Source: Blepharisma stoltei
Taxonomy: Eukaryota; Ciliophora; Heterotrichea; Heterotrichida; Blepharismidae
Direction of reading: 5' to 3'
Assembly (NCBI GenBank): GCA_914767885.1
Contig: CAJZBQ010000036.1
Span: 186,001-250,000, forward strand
Length of the DNA: 64,000 nucleotides
A program made the position numbers and the translations under genes. Of the stretch, positions 35,058 through 47,256 are shown piece by piece (position 1 is the first letter of the stretch; each line of letters opens with the position of its first letter). Under the pieces are notes generated by a model, which was not told where the DNA came from, did no database searches, and was given only the letters and a program-made list of their open reading frames with translations.

Positions 35058-38000
35058 TTAACCATGAACTGATTCGTTCTCTGAAGCAAAAGGATCTAAT
35101 TCCATGGAAACCATTGCACCATCCCTTAACTCAGATAAATATCCAACACTTGAAATGTTCATAGATGTCATGAGCTTGTGATCTTGATCAATTACACTTC
35201 TATAATCTAAGTCTTCTCTGACCTGATATTTTTTATCTTTATCAATGTGCAAAACTTTTGCTAAAATCATGATGCACTTTTTAAATATAGAAATTTGCAT
35301 TAAAAGCAGTCCTGATATATATATGATAAATAGGAAGTTAAAAAGCAATAAAAGAATAAGTAAAATAATATTCCCAAAACAATCTAAATCATCAGTTATA
35401 AAGAAGAGACCAGCTATAATTGTTATAAGAGCAGAGGCTATAGAAAATATTTCTACTTTATTGATTTGAGTTTCACAATAAGGGTGATTTTTAGCTTGAG
35501 TGTGGAGAAATATAGCAAGCATTAGAGCTACTGTAAGTGCTTGAATATTTGTTGAAAGATTTGAGAAAAACACTGAAAGTATAATCAAAATAACTTTTCA
35601 ATATAAGATTAAGAACTCCCAATAATAATACTTTGAGTTATACCCATTAAATAAAAATCCAAATCTCAATTTTACTGATATATCTTCTAACTTGTTTCTA
35701 TTTTTTACTAATTTTATAAGACAGAGTGCAGGAACTGCAATTACCCAAATATTTATTGTAGGCAATGCGAATAAAAGCACATAAAACAAATGATTATAGT
35801 CCCAACATCTAATTCCAAGGTCTGCATATAATCAATATTCTCCACTATTTATTTCTTTGCAACTAAAAATACTGAACATTGTATTAGTAATACTTGGGTG
35901 AATTAAAAATAAGATTACTGCAAATGTCGAAAGGTAATCGTCTTTAAGCTCTCTTAGATTCTTCCTTTTTATTGCATAAATTATTAATCATAAAAGCAGG
36001 CAAATGAACGCAAGAGAAAATGGAGTTAAGCTGGTAATCAATATTTTGTAATAATAAATATCACTTTTTGAATATAATTTTTGTAAAAAACAATCAACAA
36101 AAAATAATTGTGCTCCTATATAGTCCATGCAAGTCTGAATATAAAATAATTGAACTGCTTCATAAGGCCAATTTAAGCTAAAAGTAGCTATAATGATCAT
36201 GATCTGCAAATAATTCCAAAAAATTTTTATATAAATAGATGACAAAGATGCTTGCTCGAAAGCAGATTTCCTTGAAGTTTTTATTATAACTATCACCATA
36301 AAAACAAGCAAACTAAAAATTCCGGAAAGCCTAAAAACATTACTGACAATGCTAGGACATTCTTGGCATTCATTTTTATATAATCTTGAATATCCTTCCT
36401 GACATGAGTGGCACATGTTATTTTCATATCCTTTTGCACATTTTCCGGTAAAGGATAAGTTTAAAATATCTGGAGACCCTAAGCAAGCTGGTGGGTATGG
36501 GCATTTCCAAAAATGATCTGTAAATTTATTGTCCCTCCAATACCCATGCTTCGGGGCTATTGTATAGTTTCCATAGCAATTTGCAGAAGATGGGCAACTT
36601 AAGCACTTACTCAATTCCCTTTGTAAATAACCAATTTTTTTTCTTATCCACCAAGATTAGGATTTATAAATATCTGATATCAAAAACTATATAAAAAAAA
36701 TAAATTTTATTATTTAGAATGAAGCTTAAATTTAATCGATTAGCTTGAGATACTAAAGGTGTTAGAATTTTTAATATCAATATTATAGTAATTTTCAAGG
36801 CAGCTTTCACACTCAAGACCGACAGTAGCCTCACCAATCTCACACAGCCTCAAGTTGACATATATAGGCAATCTTGATGACATTTGTATCGGATAAGAAG
36901 ATTTACTCATTTTTGAATCGTCTATCGCTGAAGAAATAACAGACATTTCAAGAGAAGATCCTGGTTTTGCTGTAATAATATACTCATTAAAATGAAATAT
37001 TCCGTTAACTGCATTTGCAATTGATGTCCCAGAAATAATTAAATCATCACTTGAAGATAGAAGCTGGGCCTGACTCGAGCAATCTGTTGTATAGGCATGT
37101 CCTGCAAATAGCCCGATAAGGGCTAGGGATAGAGACGAAAACTTCTAGATTGGTTCGGCCAAAATGGGGTAGTCGAGTCAAGTAGAAAGTGGCAAATAAG
37201 CCTCCTTCCACTTGATTCGACCAATCCATTTTTGGGGAAGTTTTGGCCTCTATCCCTAGCCCATATTGGGCTATTTGCAGGATATACCCATAATTATTTG
37301 CGAAATATCATCAATCAAAGCAAAAGTTAATGGCGGATTTTTATTTTGTCCAGATTCTCACTTTTTTGCTTACTTAATTCGTTTTTAACGTGGATAAAGG
37401 CTGAGCCCTCCCTTTAACTTCAGCTAGTGGCGTCACGGACATCTCTCCAACATTTTTATATAGGTTAAGACAATTCTAAGCATACAGTCAAAAGAAGAGC
37501 AGAATATTTCATGGTATCATTGATTAGCTCTAAACTGGGCTCCAGTATGTCTTATATATAAGGGTCATCTTCTCTTGAGCGTCAAGCGGTAAAAACTCTA
37601 AGGCAGATGTCTTATCATATGTGATAAGTTATGTTTAGAATTATAGTAAAGGCACATCAGCAAAACTGAGATCTACAATAAAAAATTATGAGTAGGAGGA
37701 GTTCTCAGAAGCGCACTCTAACTGTAACCATTTTATTATTATATTTGTCCAGATGCAATATCATTAAGAATTAAATCTAAATTTCTCCGATATTGAAGAA
37801 CTCTTTGGTTTGTGCCATTTAGGAACACCATCATAGCTGGAAATGAGGCTATATCATTTCCATATAGAGCTGAATTATTTCAAAAATTATTATTTTCCAA
37901 TATTGGTTTTGAGTTATCCCAGCTAATAGCTCCTCCTTTATAAACAGCCAAATTATTACTAAAGTTGTTTCAGGAAATATCAAAGTAGCAAGGAATTTCT

Positions 38001-41000
38001 GAATCCACACAACTAACTTTTATAGCTCCTCCAATACCATCAGTTATTTCTTGAATCGTTTTTGTCTCCCAATCTTCAGCATAATTTTTATCAAATCTTG
38101 ATGAAAAAATATTCAAATTTATATTATTTGTCCAAATAGCCCCTCCATTCCCAGCCATATTTGAAATAAATGAAGAGGAATTTATATTGCATTGAGAAGA
38201 ATTAAGATGATCAGCTTGATTTTCTAGATAAATTGCTCCACCTTTTTGAGCGACATTATTAGAAAACTCAGATGAAATAATAGAAATATTATTGCATTCC
38301 GAACAATATAATGCTGCTCCAACAGCACTATAACCGTTTAAAAAATAAGATGACTCAGATGATAAATTTATTCGAGAGCCATAAATACAAGAACTTGAAT
38401 AATTTGTAAAAGATGTATTTGTTATGTTGACGAAGCTTGAATATGAGTCGATTGATGAACTTGTATTTATAAATATTGAATCTTTTAGAGTAAGATTGCT
38501 ACTTTCATACAAATAAATTGAGCCTCCTGAGCTATTTGAAAAAAGATTTAAAAATGTTGATGAAAAAATTTTGAGAACGCTAGAGGTTGCGTGCAAAGCA
38601 GTTCCAGAGCTGCTAGAAAATCCATCATGAAAGCTTGAATTTATGATCTTTGCAAAGCTGGAGCTTATCCTCCCCTATTGGAGAAAATTATCTTTTATAA
38701 AAAACCATAATTAGTAAAAAAATAGACAAATTTCGGATTTTTAGCAAAATTCTTGCGTTAGATTTAGATTGATTTTGCCAAATTTAAATTCGAAATTTTT
38801 TTTCTAATTTTAAGTGACCTGCTTTCTAATAAAAGATAATTGGCTCTGTTTAAATATTTAAACTAAGATCTAAACATCTTTCTTCTCATTAATATGTGGT
38901 TATAATTTTGCTATTTTGCTTTTTTTATCAAATTTTTGTTAAAGTTGAATTTACTTTGCTATTGTTTTGCTTTTTTTTAAAACCTTGGCTGTTTTTTGTC
39001 AAATTTTAAACAGATTTGCTTTTTTTGTACGCCATAGGAAAATTACTCTATTTTCTAATTTATTTCAAAATATAATTTTAAAAATAAATAAAATATCTCA
39101 TATTTTCGCAAAAATTAAGATTAATTCAGATGCTTAGAATAAGGGAATTAGTAAAATAGAGCATCCTTCATTTCCATTTTGATTAAAAAAGGAAGTATTC
39201 GTAATTAAAGCTATTGAGTTTTCTAGATGAATTCCTGGATTTTTTTGGCTAACTGAGTTATTAGAGATTTCTGAGGAATTGATAAAAATTGCTGATCCTA
39301 AAAGAGCTATAGTCCCTTCACCGTATGCATAGTTTTCAAATATCTTACCCTCTCTCTTAAAGGACGAGCAAGTTTATTGCTAATAAATGAAAAATAATTA
39401 AAGGAACCACAGTTGTAACTATAAATACCAATTGTCTTTAATTAACTAAAAACAATCAAGCAAACAAAATATTTTTAAAAAAATATTTTTGCTCATTAGT
39501 ACTGTTTGAGCATCAGAGAGTTAGAATTATCTATAGTTGAATTAACAAATACGCTTGCCATAAATATAGCAGACCCTCTATTTTTGCACGAGTTTTTATT
39601 TATTATTGAGCTGTATATATGAAATTCAGCATTTGAGTCAGCATATATAACACCTCCTGAAGATTCTGCAGAATTCTCTGTAAATTTGCACGAAAAGCAA
39701 AAGTATTGAGACTTCAAGGTAAGTGAAGCAACTCCACCGTTAAGACTGCTACTGCAGTTTATATAAATTGCATTTTCTGCTACAAAAATTGCAGAATTTT
39801 TTAAATTCAAAACTCCTCCAGAATTTGGTGAATAATTATGTTGAATCCTTGAATTTTTATCAGTTGCATAACCATTATCAAGTGAAAATACAGATCCATA
39901 ATTATATTCGAATTGGCAATAATTTATCTCTAATGTCGAGTTTGTATTTTGATCATCCAGAGATATCGTCACATTCCCCGTATTGAATTGAAAATCGCAA
40001 TAATTTAAAGTTAATTTAGAATTGTTTTCAGAGCTGTTTTCACCTATTGCTATATTTAACCCTGAACTATATAGCCCATTGTTTTCAAAAAAACTGCAAG
40101 AATTAATTTCCAATATCCCATAAGTATAATAAATTCAAATAGTGCCTGAGAAACTTGCTTTATTTTCTTTAAATTCGCAGTTGCTAATTGAAGAATTAGG
40201 AGAAAGCTGAACATTTCCGTCTATAAAAAGTGAAGAGCCAGCATATGCTTTGTTGTTATAAAAATGAGAGCCATCAATTTCTAGCTCTAATGTCAGTTCT
40301 GATAAAGAACTTTTGGATATAAAAATCCCTCCTCCATTGAGATTGCAGGAATTGTTTGTGAAAGTTGTATTCGTGATAGAAAATAATGAATTTTTGATAT
40401 CATAAAGAGACAAAAAATAATAAATAGCTGCTCCATTCAAATTAGGTGATCTGTTTGAGTCAAAATATGAAGAAATAATTCTAAATCACCTTTTCATGAG
40501 GAAGCAAACTTATTATATCCTCATTTTTAGGAAAATTAGACTTCTCTTTATTCCTATACTTTCGGTTTAGATCTTGGCTTTGGTTATAGTTAATTATTAT
40601 TATAATTAAGGCTCTTAATAATTCTACTATATCTAGGTTTTTTTATTCTTAAATTTAAATTTCATCGATTAAATTATTCTGAATCCAAACTTTCAATTCT
40701 TAATATTTAAAATAACTTATTTTTCCAAGAAATAGGAAAATCAGTAGCAATGTTTTCCCTATAGATTTTTTTCTTGAAAAAATTTTCATATAAGATATTC
40801 TTAAAATCGATGAAAAATTTTTTAAACAAGTTTTTTGCTCGCTAACAGAAAGAGGTAAGATTCTGGCCTACAAAATACAAAGCTCCACCTCAATCTGCAA
40901 TATTATTTAAAAATGTACAATTTTGTAACAATAAATCAGAAAGACTATATATCGCACCTGGGTTTCTGGGCTGATTATTCTGATTTGAGATAAAAAACGA

Positions 41001-44000
41001 ATCTTTGATAGTCATAGAAGAACTTTTATCACTCGTTAAACAAATCCCATTGAATCCTGATCCGCTATTATTTTCAAAATTTGATATGCTTATTGTTGAA
41101 TTTGTTGTATTTGATATAATAATTCTTGGTAAAGAATTTTTACAATAATTTTTTAGAATGCTCACTTTGTCTAGATTTAAGTTTATGGAATCTGATATTG
41201 ATGATAAAGACTCGCAATTTAAATCTGGAGGATCAGTAATATTGAGTTTTATATACATATCTGGGTTTTCAATATAATATTTTGATATTATTGAGTTAGC
41301 ATTCATAGACCCAGATGATGCTAAGCCATTTGAAACCATAAAAACACCCTTTAAATCTATATTAATCATTTTTGTAACTTCAAGGATTCCACTACTACCA
41401 GAATAATTTTCAACAAAGCTCGAGTTATGAATTTTTACTCATTTTGCTAACTCCCCCCCTCCGTGAGTGAACAAAACCTTTAAAAAATCCCTATTTTTTG
41501 CCCAAAACCCACCCTCTATGAGTGAACAAAAATTTTTTTTAATAGAAAATTGTTTTTATTATGAAAAAAAATTGATATATAAGTGATAATTAGTATAATG
41601 AAATCTCGAGCTATTCTGTTTAATTTTAAACAAATTGCGTTTTAAGACATAAATTTTATAAATTAAATTAATATTTGCTTCCCAATTTTTTACAAATTAG
41701 GATTTTTTAAAATTTCGAAAAAACTTTTTTCTATAAAATTTATATATAAACTTTTTTAAAAAAAAAATTAGCCCCCTCCGTGAGTGAAAAAATTTTTTTT
41801 ATTCACTCAGGTAGTGGGAGTAAGTATTTTCCTCCAACAAGATTATTGTTATTTGCAGAAGATGTATTTAAAATAATATCTGATAAATATTTTTGGTTAA
41901 TATAATTGCTTTCAATATATATTAAAGGTCCAGTTTCAATTCCATTATGCGTAAATGATGAATTTTCAATAAGCAAATTTTGAGATTCATATTTATGATA
42001 TGAATATAATACCCCTGAGATTTTCCCATAGTTTGATGTAAAATTTGAACTCACAATAAAAATATGATTCAGAGTTGAGTAAATAATTTCTCCATAGTCA
42101 TTTGTTTGATTGCTAAAATCATTGTATTGCTGTTGTATATTTATTATTCCAAAATCGCAATAGTTATATATGAAAGTGCAAGAATCAATGACTAGCATCT
42201 GAAATAAATTAAGAAATACTAATGCGCCTCGGTTCGCTGCAATTGATAACGGTTCTTCCACAACATTATACATAAAATTAACGTCTCTCAAAACAATTGA
42301 TTTCGCTAAAATAACATTTAAAAATCCTTTCATACGAATTGAGTCTTTTATTTCATATCCATTATTGACCCTACTAACAGTGCCTTTATTAAATTGTAGA
42401 GTTCCTGTGCTGTTTCATACAATAATTGCAGAATTATCGCTATTATAAACCTTAACATTATCAAACGTGACATTATTGAGAGTCATATTGCTGTTTTTTG
42501 CGACCCAAAAAATCGAATTAAAATCTGTTCGAAAATTAATAAAACCCACGTTGTTTAGCACCAAATTGCTTGATGTAATATTGAAAAAAAATTTACCGTT
42601 ATTTATTGAACATCAAGTGCCAGATAAAAAATCATTAATTTTTTCACCTCTATCGTTATAATAAAGACTTAAATCTGAGCTTGATGTAACAACAGGGCAA
42701 TAATCGCAGTAATCATCATTTTTACAAGAGGAAATTGTATTTTTCCAATCAAAAATGACATTATTTATTTCTAAATTTGAAATATTTCCCAATTGAAATC
42801 AAAATACTGACGAAGAAATATCATCTTTTCCTCTTTTTATAGTAATTGGGGAATTTTCCAAAGTTTTAATTTTTATATTTCTTGAAGTTAAATTTCTAAA
42901 AATATAGTTTGGGTCATAATATCTACTGTTCATTAGCCCATTTTTTAATTCTATAGTCCGTTGTTCAGTGTAGTAATTGCTTTGAGATAAATAAATTATT
43001 GAATAATTGTAAAAAATGTTTGCAAGTGCATAACTTAGAGATGAAAATTGAGAAAAATAAGTGCCATTACCACTTAATCAGCCAGAATTTGTGCTTGGCT
43101 TCACAAAATAAATATGAGGATTTTTTGCTGATGAAGTATCAATTGGAATTATTTTTGTCAATGATCCATCAGGAAATAATCCTGTATATAACTCTCAATG
43201 GCTAAAGATAGTGCAAGTTCGATTAAAATTATAAGCAATAATTTGATATAAAATTGAACTTAGTCCAAAAACAGTGCTTTAGATATCTTGGCTAACTAAA
43301 CTAACACGAAATTTATTCCTCTACTGTTCTTTATGATGTAAAGGGAAGACAATGTGTAAAATAATATCTAATGCTCTTATATTAAATAATATGCTGGATA
43401 GTGACTTTTGTCAGATAATTATATTTTAAGTGAAAGGAAATTAGATCCTATGCCAGCTATGAAAAGAGATTATTTCCAGATATAGTAATTTCATTAATTA
43501 TCGTGCGAAAAAAGCTGCACACACTACTTATTTAAAGCTCAAATGAGCAAGCAAGTTAAATAAAACCAGTAAAACACAATATTAATATCTTACTTTATTA
43601 TTTACTATATTAAATTATAGTAAGCATAAGGAATGCCACGATTTACCATTATTCTATTAACATAGAGAAGTTATAATTTGTAAATCGGTAGGAATGCTTT
43701 TGCTCATTCTAAAGAAAGAATATAAAATTAGCATAAAATAAGCCTTTGTCATTATTTTTGGATTTTTTTTAATTTTGAAAGAATTCAAAAATATCGCATC
43801 ATGCAGACTAATTAGTAGAAAGAATTTTTAATGAGGAGACAGATTATGCTTCAAAAAATGGAAAAGGGCTTGGCTAGCCAAGGCATCCAAAGCACTGTTT
43901 TTCAGCTAAGCTCAATTGTATATTTATTATTTATGCATGTGAGGCAGCCACTAAAATTCTTATAAGAGCGCCGGCAATAGGCATCAGAATAATGTTCGCA

Positions 44001-44798
44001 GTTGCCATTGGCATAGTTGCATTCTAAAATATTGCATTCTTGATAACAGTTTACAAAATTTAATGCTTTTTCTTTTGAGCATGTATAATTAGAAGCCTTA
44101 TAACAGTTTTCAAGATTCACAACATATGAAAAATCATTACGGATAATTTGCTGATAAGATGAAAAAATAGCTAATGACTTATTTTGACATCAATTATTAG
44201 GATATTGATCTATTTTGTCATAATTGCAGTTCGCTATCATGCATTCTGGTAGACATAATCCATAATCTGTCCATTTGCAATTTTCGGCACATTGACAATC
44301 TTTATAATCGAATAAACAATCTTCATTATTGCATGCAGAGTCACATATTCCATTCCCTAGCATAGTTGGAAAACATCCATCTGCGCACTGTCCACAGTCA
44401 TGATTATCAAGGTCGCAATTTCAGTTATCACATTCTTCATCACAATTTCCATCACCGAGCATAGAATTAAAGCATCCTGGGGAGCAAGTGCAATCGCCTC
44501 AGTCAAATCCACAGCTTGTAGTGTTACAAGAAGTATCGCATATGCCATTTCCTAGATTTTGAGGATCGCAGCCATCGAAAATGCAGTTTTCATAGCAGTC
44601 TGAGTTTTTTTTATGCAGTGAGCTATTAAATTGAAAACTGGTGTCATAATTGCAAAAGGACGTCATACATTCAGGATTGCACTGGCGATTGCCTTTCTAT
44701 GTAAAAATTACTATGATATCTGGGCAAATGTGCGAGCTGCAGGTAAGATCTAAACCTTTGACAAATCATAAGAAAAGGAAAGCAATTAGAAAATTCAT
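35058..44798 (-). CDS. B2: Notch-repeat / beta-helix / multi-pass membrane receptor-like protein, eight inserts
   Basis: Starts at ATG 44798-44796 (M-N-F-L-I-A-F-L-F-L-W-F-V, signal peptide) and ends with TAA 35058-35060. One 15-nt intron and eight inserts removed give 6891 nt (2296 residues), the same length as B1. Domains as in B1: Notch-type Cys repeats, beta-helix region, Cys block (G-Y-W-R-D-N), about nine membrane segments, tail ending D-P-F-A-S-E-N. The eight inserts (2835 bp) make up nearly 30% of the germline gene, and none is at a B1 insert site. Trp codons are TGA or TGG interchangeably between B1 and B2. Confidence 0.93.
36610..36764. mobile_element. 155-bp TA-bounded IES (in B2)
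   Basis: TA at 36608-36609 and 36763-36764. Removal gives I-K-N-S-K-C-L-S-C-P-S-S-A-N-C-Y-G-N-Y, matching B1 S-K-K-S-K-C-L-D-C-P-S-S-A-I-C-Y-G-N-Y. Confidence 0.9.
37092..37292. mobile_element. 201-bp fold-back IES, palindromic over almost its full length (in B2)
   Basis: TA at 37090-37091 and 37291-37292. Removal gives C-S-S-Q.. I-T-T-D-C in frame, exactly matching B1 at nucleotide level around GTTGTAATTAT. Inverted arms of ~95 bp: TCCTGCAAATAGCCC and GGGCTAGGGATAGAG near the ends, GATTGGT and GTCGA.TCAAGT further in. Confidence 0.93.
37356..37754. mobile_element. 399-bp insert in B2 with 11-bp non-TA direct repeat
   Basis: TTTGTCCAGAT lies at 37345-37355 and 37744-37754. Collapsing gives exactly the B1 sequence around I-A-S-G-Q-N-K-N-P-P. 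A TA-to-TA join would lose one base and break the frame. No inverted ends. One end reads ACCATTTTATTATTATA next to the repeat, like a retroposon tail. Confidence 0.85.
38668..39150. mobile_element. 483-bp TA-bounded IES (in B2)
   Basis: TA at 38666-38667 and 39149-39150. Removal gives G-C-S-I-L-L-S-S-S-F-A-K-I-I-N-S-S-F-H-D-G, matching B1 G-C-F-I-F-L-S-S-S-S-V-A-I-I-N-S-S-F-H-D-G. Ends TCCTCCCCTATTGG and ATTCCCTTATTC (reverse strand) are weak inverted repeats. Confidence 0.9.
39348..39523. mobile_element. 176-bp TA-bounded IES (in B2)
   Basis: TA at 39346-39347 and 39522-39523. Removal gives D-N-S-K-I-F-E-N-Y-A-Y-G-E-G-T-I-A-L-L, matching B1 D-N-S-K-V-I-E-N-Y-S-Y-G-E-G-T-I-A-L-L. Both ends carry CTCTCT close to the TA and a GAGCAA motif further in. 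Confidence 0.92.
40484..40857. mobile_element. 374-bp TA-bounded IES with inverted ends (in B2)
   Basis: TA at 40482-40483 and 40856-40857. Removal gives the B1-like L-Y-F-V-G-Q-N-L-R-I-I-S-S-x-F-D-S-N. Inward ends: CACCTTTTCATGAGGAAGCAAAC and CCTCTTTCTGTTAGCGAGCAAA; the GAGCAAA part relates it to the MITE family. Confidence 0.92.
41450..41822 (+). mobile_element. 373-bp MITE-like IES (in B2)
   Basis: TA at 41448-41449 and 41821-41822. Removal leaves ATTTTGCTAAGTATTTTCC, against ATTTTGCTAAGTACTTTC in B1 (reverse strand), so the empty site is directly visible in the paralogue. Two direct end motifs on the left, a head-to-head pair on the right, as in 33445 and 48627. Confidence 0.96.
43249..43922. 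mobile_element. 674-bp TA-bounded IES with ~45-bp terminal inverted repeats (in B2)
   Basis: TA at 43247-43248 and 43921-43922. Removal gives C-I-N-N-K-Y-Q-I-I-A-Y-N-F-N-R-T-C-T, matching B1 C-I-N-N-Q-Y-Q-V-I-K-Y-L-W-N-Q-T-C-T. Inverted ends share AAAAACAGTGCTTT and CTTGGCTA. The interior has no long frame, so it is non-autonomous. Confidence 0.93.
44697..44711 (-). other. 15-nt spliceosomal intron in B2
   Basis: GTAATTTTTACATAG on the coding strand, between C-P-D-I-I and K-G-N-R-Q-C, at the same position as the 16-nt intron of B1. It contains the in-frame TAG that its removal eliminates. Confidence 0.92.
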
Positions 44799-45245
44799 TT
44801 TTGTTAATGGAATATATATTTGTCTTCTATTGATAGCTTGGATATGGACAGAAAATAAGTATTAGTTTTAATTGCTTAAATAAAATTTCAAATAATTAAC
44901 ATAATATTAGCTATTTAATATTTTGGCGTTATAGATAGCAATCAGTAGCTTGCAATTTGGAGCCTAAAAATTCATAATTATTTTAGTAAACGCTAATTTC
45001 AGAGACTAAATTCTATAATTATTTAAACTTAATTATCGTTTGAGAGATGGATTTGTTTGAATAATTTTTCTAAAGCATTGCGAACTTATAGACCACTATG
45101 ATTTCTTGAAGAAAAAAAAACTTCTTTAAAATCCCAAGGTTTTTGATCAGCAATTTTCATGAATTCTGACGTGAAAAACATAAAATCATTTTATTGATAT
45201 TAAAGAAATATCAGAAAATAAGGACTATCTAAAGCGTAAAGTGAC
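44799..45245. other. Intergenic region upstream of B2
   Basis: About 450 bp, AT-rich, between divergent B2 and the T6 relic. No gene or repeat recognised. Confidence 0.5.
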
Positions 45246-45450
45246 TTAATATTTTATTCAATGAGCAGAGCTGTATATATTGCTCTGAATGAAATGGAAG
45301 AAGCAGAAAAATATTTGAGTGAATCTGAAAAATATTGAATATAAATAAAATTTTATTATTTTCGAAAATTCAAAAATTAAAAATTATATTGTATGAATAA
45401 CCATATAGAGGTTGCCAAAATTTCTATTACAGGTTTAACTTTTTTCGCTA
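45246..45450 (+). pseudogene. T6: 3' relic of a T-family gene
   Basis: Reads Y-F-I-Q-W-A-E-L-Y-I-A-L-N-E-M-E-E-A-E-K-Y-L-S-E-S-E-K-Y, closely matching T1/T2 near their C-termini, then decays. No upstream part is present. Confidence 0.75.
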
Positions 45451-45538
45451 TTTTTTGAGTGGCTTTAATCGGCTACTCTATACTCGGCACTTCTAGAAAC
45501 TAAGTTCACCCATAATATATAAAAATAAAATATAGAGC

Positions 45539-47255
45539 ATGAAAAAAGAAAGCTGTTCTTGCTGCTCTCTAGACGCAATATTTACATCCAGTTTGGCAAG
45601 TTTAAAGCATGCCCAAAGCATTATTTTTCTTATAAAGCTCAAGGTTACAAGCTAACACGAATAAAGGTCTCAATCAACATTGAATCCTGAGAGATCTTGC
45701 TCGGTTTTATTGTCACGTTAAAGAACAAGTTTAAAGCCCGAATCGATGATTTAAATAAAGAATACTCCGTGAATGAGGAAGAATATCTGGAGAAATTAGA
45801 CTGCCTAAATGAAGTTTTTAATTACTGCAGCTATATGGTGATATTTTTAGAAAAAAAGAATTTTGTTTATATGAAACTTATTTTAAGTCCCTTTGAATAT
45901 TTTTTAACTCAACCAAAGGAAAAAGCACAGCAATATACAGAGCAAAATTGAAACCGGATGGAGCTTTTAGAATTTCATCGATCAGTTAAAGCACATGTGC
46001 TTGATTTCAATTATTTTAGATTTGAGAATCAAAAATATATTCACGGCTGGGCTTATAAGTCCGATTACAATCTGAACGACCGTATCTCAGATTTCTGTGG
46101 CATATTGTTTTTGAATTTTAGTAAAATATCTGAATATGAGATGGTATATGAATTATATCGAAATCTCAAAAGTTATTTAGTAGTATCCTTAAAAAAATTA
46201 TAAAGAAAGAAAGTTATTCTCGGCTTTACAAGAAATGAAAACAATTAGCCATTAATGAAATTCAAAAATTAGCTAATAATTTACAAAAATTTAATATCCC
46301 AATTACGGAGCTATACTCTAAAAAGCGCAATTCGTTTGAAAATTTAGATTTGCTTCTTTTTGTCATGAGTTCATGCATTAATTGGCATAATTTAAATGCA
46401 GGACGTTGCCAAGATATGCAATAAGTGTGTAGACGCTATTTATTTTATTTTGGATCAACTACTTTCTCTGATATCTATAGATAAAAATTAGGGAAAAATA
46501 CTTCTCGAATTAGGCCACTAATAAACGGAAATCAATAGAATGCTTTATGAAATCAATTGCTTTTCATAAAGAGCGTCTTCGAGATGACTCCGCATGACAG
46601 AATAAGGTAGGTATCTGAGATGACTCCTTAGTGCTGGATCTATTGCTTAGAGGTTAAAAGGCACCTTCTCTGGGCTTGTCACATGCTATTTAAATGCTTA
46701 GAAATTCAAAGATATATTGTTCAAAGAGATCGAAATTGCTAAATGCAAAGGTTGCCTATCGTGCAGATCGATTGCTAGTATGACCAAATTAGCGAATATT
46801 TATATTGTTCAGGATGAAATAGAAAAAGCAGATAACTGCTTATATGAATTAGAACAATATATAAATATAGATGAGATTCTACAATCAAAGCAAAGAAATA
46901 CAGCACTCAATGTATAGCTGATGTTCTGATTCTTATAAGAATTGCGAATGCATACGCTAATCTATGGAAAATATCTGAATCTAAGATAAATAACAATTTT
47001 TATAGAGCCAAAATGCTTTTGCATTATTGTGAAGAGACTATCAATTCTAAATTTTCTGAGCATTGAAACTTAAAAGCTCTTAAATATTTAGTTAATTGTA
47101 TGCTATGCTGGTATTCAGATAAATGAAGTGAAGGAATTAATTATATCAATAAATATTGAGAATTAACATTGCAATATAGTGAATATGATAACAAAGACGC
47201 TCATGAATGCTTTAAAAACATAGTAGCTCTATATACGCGCCAAGATTTAAGTTAA
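45539..47255 (+). pseudogene. T4: degenerate T-family gene
   Basis: Starts M-K-K-E-S-C-S-C-C-S-L-D-A-I-F-T-S and shifts frame about 20 codons in through loss of bases where T2 has the third Cys. The frame recovers as K-A-C-P-K-H-Y-F.. and continues to 46200, where about 45 bases present in T1 are missing and the frame shifts again. The stretch 46430-46650 has several stops. From 46690 a TPR-like stretch is readable to TAA 47253-47255, with one more frame shift near 46905. Its stop lies one base from the stop of the convergent polycystin-like gene. Either a pseudogene or a copy with further unmapped inserts. Confidence 0.72.
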
Positions 47256-47256
47256 A

